Origin: Clostridiales bacterium
Lineage (GTDB): Bacteria > Bacillota > Clostridia > Lachnospirales > JAQSXR01
DNA: 64,000 nucleotides
NCBI GenBank assembly: GCA_029256575.1
Contig: JAQSXR010000003.1
Span: 62,001 to 126,000, forward strand
Direction of reading: 5' to 3'
Positions 44,562 to 52,969 of the stretch are shown here, piece after piece (the stretch's first letter is position 1; the number at the start of each line of letters is the position of its first letter). The notes beneath the pieces were generated by a model. The model ran no database searches and had not been told where the DNA came from. It saw only the letters and a list, made by a program, of their open reading frames with translations. The translations under genes and the position numbers were made by a program.

Positions 44562-44924
44562 ATGAATATAGTAATTGAACAGTCTTTATTGTATGATTTT
44601 TATGGAGAGCTACTTACTGAAAAACAAAAAGAAATGTACGAGGATTATTTTTTTAATGACCTGTCACTTGGTGAAATTGCTGAAAGTGCCGGAATAAGTC
44701 GACAAGGCGTGCATGATACGATTAAGAGATGCAGCAAACAGTTGCAGAAGTACGAAGACAAATTACATTTAGTTGATCGATTTATGACAAGCCAAGAAGT
44801 GTTGTTGACGATTAATCAAGAATTAGAAAACATAATAAAAGATGAACAAAACAATACTGACAATATAATTGATAAAGTTATTGAACTGAAGTCAATAATA
44901 AATAATTTAGTTGAAAACCTTTAG
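44562..44924 (+). CDS. ylxM: YlxM/p13 family putative DNA-binding protein
   Basis: A 120-residue helical protein of the UPF0122 (YlxM) family encoded directly before ffh in Firmicutes. Residues 18-60 look like a sigma-70 region 4 helix-turn-helix (LTEKQKEMYEDYFFNDLSLG, then EIAESAGISRQGVHDTIKR). In Streptococcus and Mycoplasma relatives it is linked to the SRP pathway. The ATG follows AGGTGGTG by 5 bases; a longer in-frame version would run back into the promoter. The ffh frame begins about 17 bases after its stop. Confidence 0.92.
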   Translation: MNIVIEQSLLYDFYGELLTEKQKEMYEDYFFNDLSLGEIAESAGISRQGVHDTIKRCSKQLQKYEDKLHLVDRFMTSQEVLLTINQELENIIKDEQNNTDNIIDKVIELKSIINNLVENL

Positions 44925-44941
44925 TGAGAGCGAGGGATATT

Positions 44942-46276
44942 ATGGCTTTTGAAAGTTTAAGTGATAAATTGCAAAGTATTTTTAAAGGCCTTAGAGGCAA
45001 AGGGCGTTTGACGGAAGCTGATGTTAAATTAGCCTTAAAAGAAGTAAAGATGGCTTTACTTGAAGCAGATGTTAACTTTAAGGTAGTTAAGAATTTCATA
45101 AATAGTGTACAAGAACGTGCAGTTGGACATGATGTTTTAGAAGGATTAAATCCTGCACAACAAGTAATAAAGGTTGTAAATGAGGAACTTGTAAAGTTAC
45201 TCGGTGATTCAAATAGTGAGTTGACCTTTCGAAGCAATGGAATAACAGTCTATATGATGGTTGGGCTTCAAGGGGCAGGTAAAACAACAACTACGGCAAA
45301 ACTTGCGGCAAAGCTTAAGAAAAAAGGCAAGAAACCACTACTAGCTGCTTGTGATATATATAGACCAGCGGCAATTAAGCAATTACAGGTGGTTGGTGAA
45401 CAAGTTGGAGTTCCAGTATTTACTATGGGTGATAATCATAAACCAGTAAATATTGCAAAAGCTGCTTTCGAGCACGCTGAAAAAAATGGCAACGATGTTC
45501 TGTTTATTGATACAGCAGGACGATTGCATATAGATGAAGTAATGATGGATGAGCTAGTCGAGATCAAAAATGCTCTAAAACCACAAGAAATTTTATTGGT
45601 TGTAGATGCTATGACGGGTCAAGATGCAGTTACAGTATCAGAAACCTTTAATGAAAAGATTGGAATTGATGGCGTTATCGTAACTAAGCTTGATGGTGAC
45701 ACTAGAGGTGGAGCAGCATTATCAATTAAAGCTGTAACACAAAGACCAATTAAGTTTATTGGTATGGGTGAAAAACTAGATGAATTAGAACAGTTTTATC
45801 CTGATAGAATGGCCTCAAGAATACTTGGTATGGGTGATGTATTATCTCTCATAGAAAAAGCTCAAGAAGTGTTCGATGAGAAAAAAGCGAGTGAAATGGA
45901 AAAGAAATTCAGAAAAGCAGAATTTAACTTTGATGATTTCTTAGAACAAATGCAACAAGTTAAGAAAATGGGAAGCATTAGTTCAATCATGAAAATGATT
46001 CCTGGACTTGGCAATCAATTAAAAGATGTTGAGATTGATGATAAGGAGCTAGATAAAGTTGCAGCGATTATTCATTCAATGACAAAAGAAGAAAGAGCCA
46101 ATCCGGATATATTAAATCCATCTAGAAAAAATCGCATTGCAAAGGGTTGCGGTAGACCAGTAACTGATGTAAATAAATTAGTTAAGCAATTTGAGAGCTC
46201 TAAGAAAATGATGAAACAAATGGCTGGTATGATGGGTGGTAAAGGTAAAAAGGGAATGAAATTTCCTTTTATGTAA
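44942..46276 (+). CDS. ffh: Signal recognition particle protein Ffh
   Basis: GTPase that binds signal peptides through its M domain and pairs with FtsY. The 444-residue protein has N domain, G domain (GLQGAGKTTTTAKLA about residue 107, DIYRPAAIKQL, DTAGRLHID, TKLDGDTRGG) and a Met-rich M domain (MLDEFEEQM-type NFDDFLEQMQQVKKMG, ending MMKQMAGMMGGKGKKGM). The start is the ATG after GCGAGGGATATT; upstream in-frame codons lie inside the ylxM end. Confidence 0.97.
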   Translation: MAFESLSDKLQSIFKGLRGKGRLTEADVKLALKEVKMALLEADVNFKVVKNFINSVQERAVGHDVLEGLNPAQQVIKVVNEELVKLLGDSNSELTFRSNGITVYMMVGLQGAGKTTTTAKLAAKLKKKGKKPLLAACDIYRPAAIKQLQVVGEQVGVPVFTMGDNHKPVNIAKAAFEHAEKNGNDVLFIDTAGRLHIDEVMMDELVEIKNALKPQEILLVVDAMTGQDAVTVSETFNEKIGIDGVIVTKLDGDTRGGAALSIKAVTQRPIKFIGMGEKLDELEQFYPDRMASRILGMGDVLSLIEKAQEVFDEKKASEMEKKFRKAEFNFDDFLEQMQQVKKMGSISSIMKMIPGLGNQLKDVEIDDKELDKVAAIIHSMTKEERANPDILNPSRKNRIAKGCGRPVTDVNKLVKQFESSKKMMKQMAGMMGGKGKKGMKFPFM

Positions 46277-46282
46277 AAGATA

Positions 46283-46308
46283 AAAAAGGAATTAATCTTC
46301 CTTTTATA
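46283..46308 (+). terminator. Weak hairpin after ffh
   Basis: AAAAAGGAA and TTCCTTTT pair around a 6-base loop, then TATATAAAT. Partial read-through into rpsP is likely. Confidence 0.45.
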
Positions 46309-46342
46309 TAAATAATGATTTTATCAATAGGAGGTGAAAGTT

Positions 46343-46588
46343 ATGGCAGTAAAGATGAGATTAAAAAGATTGGGACAAAAAAAGTCTCCTTTCTATAGAA
46401 TAGTAGTTGCAGATTCAAGATCTCCAAGAGATGGTAAGTTTATCGAAGAAATTGGTACTTATGATCCTAAGACAGAACCAAGTACAATTAAATTTAATGA
46501 AGAACTTGCTACTAAATGGTTAGCAACAGGCGCTCAACCAACAGATATCGTTGCAAAGCTTCTTAAAAAAGCAGGTATTCAAAAATAA
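46343..46588 (+). CDS. rpsP: 30S ribosomal protein S16
   Basis: An 81-residue small-subunit protein. It begins [20 protein letters not shown] and contains [26 protein letters not shown] lies 6 bases before the chosen ATG; an earlier in-frame ATG codes only three extra residues inside that site. khpA follows. Confidence 0.97.
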   Translation: MAVKMRLKRLGQKKSPFYRIVVADSRSPRDGKFIEEIGTYDPKTEPSTIKFNEELATKWLATGAQPTDIVAKLLKKAGIQK

Positions 46589-46636
46589 TAATGTACTAAG
46601 TTTTAATATGGTACATTAACTAGTGGAGGGAATATG

Positions 46637-46867
46637 ATGAAAGAGTTAATTGAAGTAATCGCAAAGTCACTAGTAGATTTCCCTGATCAAGTAAAAGTTA
46701 CAGAGACCGAAAGTGAAAAGGGGATACTCTTAGAACTTAATGTTGCCCAAGAAGATGTGGGTAAGGTTATAGGTAAACAAGGTCGTATTGCTAAGGCAAT
46801 TCGTACAGTTGTGAAAGCAGCTGCAACGCGTGACGACAAAAAAATTATTGTAGAAATACAACAATAA
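46637..46867 (+). CDS. khpA: KH-domain RNA-binding protein KhpA (YlqC)
   Basis: A 76-residue single KH-domain protein with the GXXG loop in VGKVIGKQGRIAKAIR. Relatives in Firmicutes bind RNA with KhpB and affect cell division. Two ATGs in a row are possible; the second gives 6 bases from GGAGGG and is preferred. It sits between rpsP and rimM as in Bacillus. Confidence 0.94.
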   Translation: MKELIEVIAKSLVDFPDQVKVTETESEKGILLELNVAQEDVGKVIGKQGRIAKAIRTVVKAAATRDDKKIIVEIQQ

Positions 46868-46874
46868 AAGTTAG

Positions 46875-46905
46875 GCTTGAAACTTATTGGTTTCAGGCTT
46901 TTTCT
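46875..46905 (+). terminator. Hairpin with T-run between khpA and rimM
   Basis: GCTTGAAAC and GTTTCAGGC form a 9-bp stem with one G-T pair, followed by TTTTTCTT. It may attenuate transcription into rimM-trmD. Confidence 0.65.
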
Positions 46906-46931
46906 TAATAGAAAAGGGGTTATGAAATAAT

Positions 46932-47441
46932 ATGTCAGATAGATTGCAAGTGGGAGCAATTACAAGTACGCACGGTATAAAAGGTGAAGTTAAAGTATTT
47001 CCAACAACAGATGATCCTAAAAGATTTGATGCATTAAAGAATGTGATTTTAGAAACACCTACCGGAGATTTAAATCTAGAAATCGAAGGTGTAAAATATT
47101 TCAAACAATTTGTTATACTTAAATTTAAAAATTTAAATGATATTAATGAAATAGAAAAATATAAAGGTATGAAGCTCGTTGTAACTCGCGAAAATGCTGT
47201 TAAATTGAACAAGGACGAATATTTCGTTGCGGACATGCTAGGAGCAAAGGTTGTTACAGATGAAGATATGGAGTTTGGTACTCTTAATGATATAATATTT
47301 ACTGGAGCAAATGATGTGTATGTAGTTATTACAAAAGAGGGTAAAGAAGTGTTAATCCCTGCGATTAAACAGTGTATCTTAAATGTTGATGTAGAAAATG
47401 CTGTAATAAAGGTACATTTGTTGGATGGATTAACTGATTAG
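46932..47441 (+). CDS. rimM: Ribosome maturation factor RimM
   Basis: Assembly factor for the 30S head, binding S19. The 169-residue protein begins RLQVGAITSTHGIKGEVKVF and has the PRC-barrel C-terminal half with YFVADMLGAKVV and VLIPAIKQCI. Complete. AAAAGGGG is 12 bases before the ATG, a loose spacing. Normally trmD follows within a few bases; here 180 bases with a palindromic element separate them. Confidence 0.96.
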   Translation: MSDRLQVGAITSTHGIKGEVKVFPTTDDPKRFDALKNVILETPTGDLNLEIEGVKYFKQFVILKFKNLNDINEIEKYKGMKLVVTRENAVKLNKDEYFVADMLGAKVVTDEDMEFGTLNDIIFTGANDVYVVITKEGKEVLIPAIKQCILNVDVENAVIKVHLLDGLTD

Positions 47442-47445
47442 TGAA

Positions 47446-47453
47446 AAGGAGGG
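47446..47453 (+). promoter_or_regulatory. Displaced ribosome binding site of trmD
   Basis: AAGGAGGG follows the rimM stop by 4 bases, a strong Shine-Dalgarno sequence where a trmD site is expected. No start codon with a matching open frame is near it. The trmD ATG lies 168 bases downstream, on the far side of the palindromic element. Confidence 0.7.
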
Positions 47454-47480
47454 TAGTGTAGTCGTATAAACTTAAATTAT

Positions 47481-47599
47481 GATTATAGTGTCAAAAGTAA
47501 GTTTTACATAATCACACACTACAAATAGTGTTCGTTGAAACGTCGAGACACTATTTGTAGTGTGTGAAAGTAAAACTATATACTTTTGACATTATAATC
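47481..47599 (-). mobile_element. 119-bp palindromic MITE-like element, copy B
   Basis: The reverse complement matches the copy near 19.7 kb over all 119 bases with 4 differences by eye. It has the same ends (GATTATAGTGTCAAAAGTA / ATTATAATC) and inner complementary blocks. No clear target duplication is seen. The flanks outside it are also complementary: GTAGTCGTATA (47458-47468) and TATAAGACTAC (47603-47613), with CTT/AAG further in. It carries no gene. Confidence 0.88.
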
Positions 47600-47621
47600 A
47601 AGTATAAGACTACAAGAATTT

Positions 47622-48356
47622 ATGAAATGTCATGTACTCACACTTTTTCCGGAAATGATGGAACAAGCTTTGAAAGCAAGTATATTAGGTAAAGCTCAAG
47701 ATAAACAATTAATTAATTTGAACTTTATTAATATACGTGATTTTTCAAATAATAAATATTTGAAAGTTGATGATTACCCTTATGGTGGAGGAGCAGGAAT
47801 GCTTATGCAAGCAGAACCTGTTTATAATGCTTTTAAGAGCATAAATACAGAAGGTAGTATTAAGCCTAGGGTAGTATACTTAACACCTCAAGGAAGGACA
47901 TTTAATCAACATATTGCCCAGGAGTTTGCAAAAGAGGAAGAACTTGTACTGCTATGTGGTCACTATGAAGGAATAGATGAACGCGTATTAGAATTAATTG
48001 TAACAGACTATATTTCTATCGGTGATTATGTACTTACAGGAGGAGAACTAGCTGCGATGGTAGTAATTGATGCTATCTCAAGGCTTGTGCCTGGTGTATT
48101 GCATAATGATGACTCAGCAGAATTTGAATCATTTACAGATGGATTACTTGAGTATCCTCACTATACAAGACCAGTAGAATTTATGGGAAAGACTGTTCCA
48201 GATATTCTGCTTTCAGGTCATCATGCCAACATTGACAAATGGAGACGTGAGAAATCGATTGAAAGAACGGTTGAAAGGCGACCAGATTTGATTGAGAAGG
48301 CTGATTTGTCGGAGAAAGAAAGAAAAGAATTAAATTACGATACAATAGAATTTTGA
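47622..48356 (+). CDS. trmD: tRNA (guanine(37)-N1)-methyltransferase
   Basis: Essential SPOUT methyltransferase making m1G37, which prevents frameshifting at proline and other codons. The 244-residue protein is complete: start [20 protein letters not shown] as in the family, [11 protein letters not shown], the knot region [19 protein letters not shown] and [15 protein letters not shown]. The start is certain from alignment with known TrmD starts. No ribosome site is visible in the 22 bases before the ATG (AAGAATTT only); the likely one is 168 bases back, before the palindromic element. Confidence 0.96.
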   Translation: MKCHVLTLFPEMMEQALKASILGKAQDKQLINLNFINIRDFSNNKYLKVDDYPYGGGAGMLMQAEPVYNAFKSINTEGSIKPRVVYLTPQGRTFNQHIAQEFAKEEELVLLCGHYEGIDERVLELIVTDYISIGDYVLTGGELAAMVVIDAISRLVPGVLHNDDSAEFESFTDGLLEYPHYTRPVEFMGKTVPDILLSGHHANIDKWRREKSIERTVERRPDLIEKADLSEKERKELNYDTIEF

Positions 48357-48389
48357 TTCAACACCCTGCGACATTCAAAAAAATATTTA

Positions 48390-48418
48390 TTGCATTCTTT
48401 TGAATAGTATGATATATT
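48390..48418 (+). promoter_or_regulatory. Promoter of rplS
   Basis: TTGCAT, 17 bases, TATATT; transcription would start near 48425, just at the leader described next. Confidence 0.7.
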
Positions 48419-48424
48419 TTATAG

Positions 48425-48478
48425 TTGTGAGAAGGATGGTCCTCTGCTACAGATCGTACTAAGAACGTCCATACAGAA
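48425..48478 (+). ncRNA. Candidate L19 ribosomal protein leader RNA
   Basis: The rplS 5' region contains GGATG pairing with CGTCC around an inner TCTG/CAGA stem and unpaired purines (ACTAAGAA). A structured L19 leader is known in Bacillus-type Firmicutes and would allow feedback by L19. Membership of that family is inferred from position and shape, not from a model search. Confidence 0.5.
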
Positions 48479-48491
48479 AAGGAGAAATAAA

Positions 48492-48851
48492 ATGAAAAAC
48501 CAAATTATTCAAGACATTGAAACTGCTCAATTAAAGAGCGAAATCGCAGAATTTAACGTTGGTGATACAATTAAAGTATATGCTAAAGTTAGAGAAGGCG
48601 CTCGTGAAAGAATCCAGGTATTCGAAGGTGTTGTTTTAAAAAGACAAAACGGTAGTGCTAGAGAAACTTTTACAGTTAGAAAAGCTTCAAACGGCATTGG
48701 CGTAGAAAGAACTTGGCCATTACACACTCCTAACATCGATAAAATCGAAGTTATTAGACTTGGTAAAGTAAGACGTGCTAAACTTAACTACTTAAGAGAT
48801 AGAGTAGGAAAGAGAGCAAAAGTTAAAGAAAGAGTTAGCAAAGCAAGGTAG
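48492..48851 (+). CDS. rplS: 50S ribosomal protein L19
   Basis: A 119-residue large-subunit protein. Family features: [44 protein letters not shown] and the basic [20 protein letters not shown] tail. AAGGAGAAATAAA precedes the ATG. It has its own promoter and terminator in addition to read-through from trmD. Confidence 0.97.
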   Translation: MKNQIIQDIETAQLKSEIAEFNVGDTIKVYAKVREGARERIQVFEGVVLKRQNGSARETFTVRKASNGIGVERTWPLHTPNIDKIEVIRLGKVRRAKLNYLRDRVGKRAKVKERVSKAR

Positions 48852-48857
48852 TTATAT

Positions 48858-48890
48858 AAAGGGACTGATAGGTAATATTAGTCCCTTTTT
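48858..48890 (+). terminator. Terminator after rplS
   Basis: AAAGGGACT and AGTCCCTTT pair, with ATA/TAT inside, followed by TTTTT. Confidence 0.85.
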
Positions 48891-48913
48891 ATTAAATGAA
48901 AGCTGGTGTATAT

Positions 48914-49537
48914 ATGTCAAGTGAGTTTGAAAAAGGTAATGAAGAGCTAGATAATACGAATGAAGAGAATAGCATAAATGAAGTAAATACGGAAAAGAAA
49001 CCATCTCTTAAGAAAGAGCTTATTAGCCTTCTGATTGATTTGGCAATCGTTTTTGCAATTGTATTTATAGTGATTACTTTTGTAGGGATTAGAACTAGTG
49101 TAATAGGAAGATCAATGGCTCCTACTTTACAAAATAATGATCAACTCATAATTGATAAAATTTCATATAGATTTACAGAACCAAAGCGATTTGATATTAT
49201 AGTTTTTCCTAGTGGAAAAGAAAAAGAACCAGGTGAAAAATATTATATTAAGAGAATTATAGGTTTACCTGGAGAAACCGTTCTAATAGATGACGGTAGT
49301 ATTTATATTGATGGTGTATTGCTTGATGATCCATATGCTTATGGAGCGTATACTGAAAATAAATATTATACGGAAGCGAAGACGTTGGATAAGGATGAAT
49401 ATTTTGTTCTTGGAGATAATAGGGCAATAAGTCTTGATAGTAGATACTCGGATGTTGGAGCTGTTAAAAGAGACATTATAGTTGGAAAAGCAATTTTTAG
49501 ACTATTTCCATTTAAGAACTTTGGTGGACTAAAATAA
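48914..49537 (+). CDS. lepB: Signal peptidase I (active form)
   Basis: Membrane serine protease that removes Sec signal peptides. The 207-residue protein has an acidic Asn/Glu-rich cytoplasmic start (about 30 residues), one membrane segment (residues 38-57), the catalytic Ser67 in GRSMAPTL and the catalytic Lys113 in YIKRIIGLPGE, plus GDNRAISLDSR. The ATG after GCTGGTGTATAT is chosen; an earlier ATG lies in the terminator T-run without a ribosome site. A second, altered copy is encoded two genes on. Confidence 0.94.
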   Translation: MSSEFEKGNEELDNTNEENSINEVNTEKKPSLKKELISLLIDLAIVFAIVFIVITFVGIRTSVIGRSMAPTLQNNDQLIIDKISYRFTEPKRFDIIVFPSGKEKEPGEKYYIKRIIGLPGETVLIDDGSIYIDGVLLDDPYAYGAYTENKYYTEAKTLDKDEYFVLGDNRAISLDSRYSDVGAVKRDIIVGKAIFRLFPFKNFGGLK

Positions 49538-49551
49538 TAGAAGAAAATAAG

Positions 49552-49577
49552 TGGGTGAGAGCTTCTCACCCATTAAT
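49552..49577 (+). terminator. Hairpin after lepB
   Basis: TGGGTGAGA and TCTCACCCA are perfect 9-bp arms around GCT. The following TTAATTAT is only moderately T-rich. Confidence 0.55.
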
Positions 49578-49595
49578 TATAAAAGGCGGTGTAAC

Positions 49596-50450
49596 ATGAA
49601 TTTTCAATGGTACCCAGGGCATATGAACAAAGCGAAAAGAATTATGCTAGAGGATATTAAGCTTATTGATATAGTTATAGAATTACTTGATGCAAGAATA
49701 CCAATGAGTAGTAAAAATCCTGATATAGATACAATAGGAAAACAAAAACCTAGATTAATAGTACTGAATAAAGTAGATTTAGCGGATGACAGAGTAACGG
49801 AAGAATGGGTTAGATTTTATCAAAGCAAAGGGTTTTATGTTGTTAAGATTAATTCCAAAACAGGTTCTGGTATTAAGCAAATCAATACTGTTGTTTTAGA
49901 AGCTTGCAAAGAAAAAATAGAGAGAGATAGAAAGCGTGGAATACTTGCCAGACCAATCAGGGCGATGGTAGTTGGAATTCCTAACGTGGGTAAATCTACA
50001 TTTATTAATAGTATTGCAGGGAAAGCTTCTGCGAAGACTGGTAATAAACCAGGTGTTACAAAAGGAAAGCAATGGATAAGATTAAATAAAAACGTTGAAC
50101 TAATGGATACACCAGGGTTATTGTGGCCAAAATTTGAGGATCAATTAGTTGGTCTTAGATTAGCGTTTATTGGTTCTATTAAAGATGATTTATTAAATAT
50201 GACGGAAGTTTGTCTTGAACTTATAAAATATTTATTAGTAGAATATAAAGGATTACTCAATAAAAGATATAATGCGGAAGAAGTAGAAAATAGTGTTCAA
50301 GTTTTAGAAAATATTGCGGAAAAACGTTTTTTTAGAAAAACAGGGAATGAACTTGATATTGATAAAGCAGCAGTAATGATATTAGATGAATATAGAAATG
50401 GTAAGATAGGGAAAGTATCTTTAGAAAAGGTTAATTATTTGGGGGAATAA
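49596..50450 (+). CDS. rbgA: Ribosome biogenesis GTPase RbgA (YlqF)
   Basis: Circularly permuted GTPase needed for late 50S assembly. The 284-residue protein starts NFQWYPGHMNKAKRIM, a family hallmark, then has G4 LNKVD (about residue 58), G1 GIPNVGKST (about residue 130) and G3 DTPG, in permuted order, and a C-terminal RNA-binding helical domain. AAGGCGGTG precedes the ATG chosen; a longer in-frame version would start inside the hairpin. lepB2 begins two bases after its stop. Confidence 0.95.
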   Translation: MNFQWYPGHMNKAKRIMLEDIKLIDIVIELLDARIPMSSKNPDIDTIGKQKPRLIVLNKVDLADDRVTEEWVRFYQSKGFYVVKINSKTGSGIKQINTVVLEACKEKIERDRKRGILARPIRAMVVGIPNVGKSTFINSIAGKASAKTGNKPGVTKGKQWIRLNKNVELMDTPGLLWPKFEDQLVGLRLAFIGSIKDDLLNMTEVCLELIKYLLVEYKGLLNKRYNAEEVENSVQVLENIAEKRFFRKTGNELDIDKAAVMILDEYRNGKIGKVSLEKVNYLGE

Positions 50451-50451
50451 T

Positions 50452-50991
50452 ATGAAAAGATTCTTTAAAGAGCTTGGCAGCTGGGTGTTCTTAATTGTAA
50501 TTACGGTAGTAATTGCATTCGTAATTTCTTATTTTGTATTTGCATTTATGGTATTTGAAGGTTCTACGATGAGCCCGACCATTTCAAGTGGAGATGCACT
50601 CGTAATTAATAAAACAAGTTATAAGTTTGGAACTCCAGGAAGATTTGATATAATAGCTTTTAAATTAAAAGAGGGTAAAAAAAGCCTAGTCATAAGTAGA
50701 ATTATTGGTTTGCCAGGTGAAACGGTTCAGATAATTGAGGGAGCCGTATATATCAATGGAGATAAATTAGAAGATGATTTATATGGTAATTCTCCAATTG
50801 TATTTGCGGGTACTGCAGATGAACCTATTCTTTTAGGAAAATCAGAATATTTTGTGTTGGGTGACAATAGAGGTAGTGGAGCAGATAGTAGATACATTGA
50901 TATTGGTTATATTAAGAAAGAAAATATTGTAGGGAAACTTTGGATAAGAGCTTTTCCATTAGGTGATTTTGGAAATGTAGATAAGAAATAA
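50452..50991 (+). CDS. Signal peptidase I paralogue lacking both catalytic residues
   Basis: A 179-residue homologue of LepB with one membrane segment (residues 11-34) and clear family blocks (VINKTSYKFGTPGRFDIIAF, RIIGLPGETVQI, YFVLGDNRGSGADSRY). The catalytic Ser position just before the conserved Met is Thr39 (EGSTMSPTI against GRSMAPTL in the nearby active copy). The catalytic Lys before RIIGLPGE is Ser82. It is therefore predicted inactive as a classical Ser-Lys peptidase; Ser38 one position upstream is a remote alternative nucleophile. Ribosome site GGGGGAATA, coupled to rbgA. A regulatory or accessory role is inference. Confidence 0.85.
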   Translation: MKRFFKELGSWVFLIVITVVIAFVISYFVFAFMVFEGSTMSPTISSGDALVINKTSYKFGTPGRFDIIAFKLKEGKKSLVISRIIGLPGETVQIIEGAVYINGDKLEDDLYGNSPIVFAGTADEPILLGKSEYFVLGDNRGSGADSRYIDIGYIKKENIVGKLWIRAFPLGDFGNVDKK

Positions 50992-50997
50992 AATTGT

Positions 50998-51034
50998 AGG
51001 ATAAATAAGTTGAGAAGACTTGTTTATCCTTTTT
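50998..51034 (+). terminator. Terminator after the second lepB
   Basis: AGGATAAATAAGT and ACTTGTTTATCCT form a 13-bp stem with one mismatch, then TTTTAT. Confidence 0.75.
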
Positions 51035-51151
51035 ATGTATATTTATCTATTTCTTCATCAATATACAAGTTTCGTTATTATAATGGTTAAAACACGCAAA
51101 ATTCCCCTTTATCATGTCTATGTAAGATTAAGATAAAAGATTCATGTTTGA

Positions 51152-51180
51152 TTGACACCTTATTTAGCCCATGCTATAAT
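51152..51180 (+). promoter_or_regulatory. Perfect consensus promoter in front of the broken pepF
   Basis: TTGACA, 17 bases, TATAAT, both boxes exact; the pepF ATG is 72 bases downstream. Confidence 0.85.
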
Positions 51181-51251
51181 AATTGGAAAGAATTCACTTT
51201 ATATATCAAATATAAGTGTTTATATTATAATAAATGAAAGAAGGTATAATA

Positions 51252-52899
51252 ATGAATAGCGAATGGTCGTTAGATATTTTTTACACTAGTTATCAAGATC
51301 CTAAGTTTACGGAAGATTTCAAAAGGTATGATGAATCAATTGTAAAGATTAAAGAATATGTTTCGAAATTGAGTAACATTGATAAAGAAGAAGCCCTTGT
51401 TACGATTTTAGGTTTATTAGAAGAACATATAATAATTGAAAGTAATTTAGGCTCATATATTGCTCTAAGACAAAGCACAAACACTTCTGATACAGAAACT
51501 GTAAGTAATATGAGCGTGTTAGAAAAAAAATCAACTGAATTATCAAAAGAAATGGCAATGATTGATAAATACATTGCTAGTGTAGAGAATTTAGATGAGT
51601 TAATTGAAAAGAATGAAAAGTTAAAAGGTTATAGCTTTTTACTAAAAACAACAAAAGAAAATGCAAAATATTTCTTAAGTGATGATGTTGAAGAAGTGAT
51701 TGCTAAAATGAATTTATCTGCAGGTAGTGCTTGGGGAAATCTTCAAGAGTATTTAACATCGACTTTAGAAGTTGATTATAATGGAGAAAAGACAACTTTA
51801 TCAGGAATTAGAAATCTAGCATATGACAATGATGCAAATGTTAGAAAAGAAGCATACTATGCTGAATTAGCTGGATATGATAAGATAAAAGATTCCGTTG
51901 CCTTTGCAATCAATAACATTAAAAAACAAGTAAATACTATTTCGGATTTAAGAGGATATGAATCACCACTTCATATGACATTAAGACAAGCAAGAATGTC
52001 GAAAGAAACACTAGACGCAATGATTATTGCCATGAAAGAATATTTCCCTAAATTCCAAGAGTATTTAAAGAGAAAAGCTGAATTATTAGGGCACAAAAAT
52101 GGTTTGCCTTGGTATGATTTATTTGCTTTATTAGGTGAGAATAATAGAAAGTTTACAACAGAAGAAGCAAAAGATTATCTTATCAATCATTTCAAGGGTT
52201 TTGCAGATGATTTAGCCGAAATGGTAGAAGAAGCATTTGATAATTCATGGATTGATTTCTTCCCTCACAAAGGTAAAGTAGGTGGAGCTTTCTGTGCAAA
52301 TTTACCACATTTAAAACAAAGTAGAGTACTTTCTAATTTTGAAGGTTCATTAAGTGATGTTGTGACATTAGCACACGAACTAGGTCATGCTTATCACGGA
52401 CTAAATATCCAAGACCACTTACCACTTAATTATGAATATTCAATGCCAGTTGCTGAAACAGCATCAACTTTTAATGAAACAGTTATTATGACTGCAGCGA
52501 TTGAAGAAGCAAAAGGTAAAGATAAGATGGTATTAATTGAAAGCCAACTACAAGATGTAACACAAATTATTTGTGACATATATTCAAGATATTTATTTGA
52601 AAGTGATACATCCATTTATGTGGTTATGTAAGGGACATTATTATTCATCAAGTTTAAGCTTCTATAACTTCCCATATGCTTTTGGTGGATTATTTGCAAG
52701 GGGATTGTATGCATTATATCAAAAAGAAGGCAAAGATTTCTTGCCTAAATATAGAAGTTTATTACATGCTACAACAGTTAATACAGTTGAAGATGTAGCG
52801 AAGATGGCAGGAATAGATTTAACAAAACCTGACTTCTGGAGAGAAAGTCTTCAATCGTTCTCTGATCAAATTGATCAATTTATAGAATTATCTAAATAA
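51252..52899 (+). pseudogene. pepF: Oligoendopeptidase F, frameshifted by an internal deletion
   Basis: An M3-family zinc peptidase gene broken near 52605-52609. The upstream frame runs about 454 residues, includes the zinc motif HELGH (residues 375-379), and ends with a few foreign residues at TAA 52629-52631 after IICDIYSRYLFESD. The downstream frame resumes at HPFMWLCKGHYYSS and continues normally to the C-terminus (PYAFGGLFARGLYALYQKEG). In intact family members, as recalled, about 35 residues (the VFE...GDGLD stretch) separate these blocks, so a deletion of roughly 105-110 bases, out of frame, fits. The ATG follows AAGAAGGTATAAT. A consensus promoter and a terminator flank the gene. Confidence 0.85.
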
Positions 52900-52906
52900 G
52901 TTGCGG

Positions 52907-52948
52907 ATATCGTGTAATGAGGAGTTATCTTCATACACGATATTTTTA
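52907..52948 (+). terminator. Terminator after pepF
   Basis: ATATCGTGTA and TACACGATAT are perfect 10-bp arms, followed by TTTTAAAT. Confidence 0.7.
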
Positions 52949-52969
52949 AATAATAAGGAGGATGATAAT

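Noticed and set aside
47481-47599. Long hairpin between rimM and trmD as an ordinary terminator or attenuator
   Set aside because: No T-run follows, and a near-identical copy exists at 19.7 kb in a different context, so a mobile repeat explains it better.
52573-52899. Separate small gene after pepF
   Set aside because: Its sequence is the C-terminus of oligoendopeptidase F in another frame, with no start or ribosome site; it belongs to the pseudogene.
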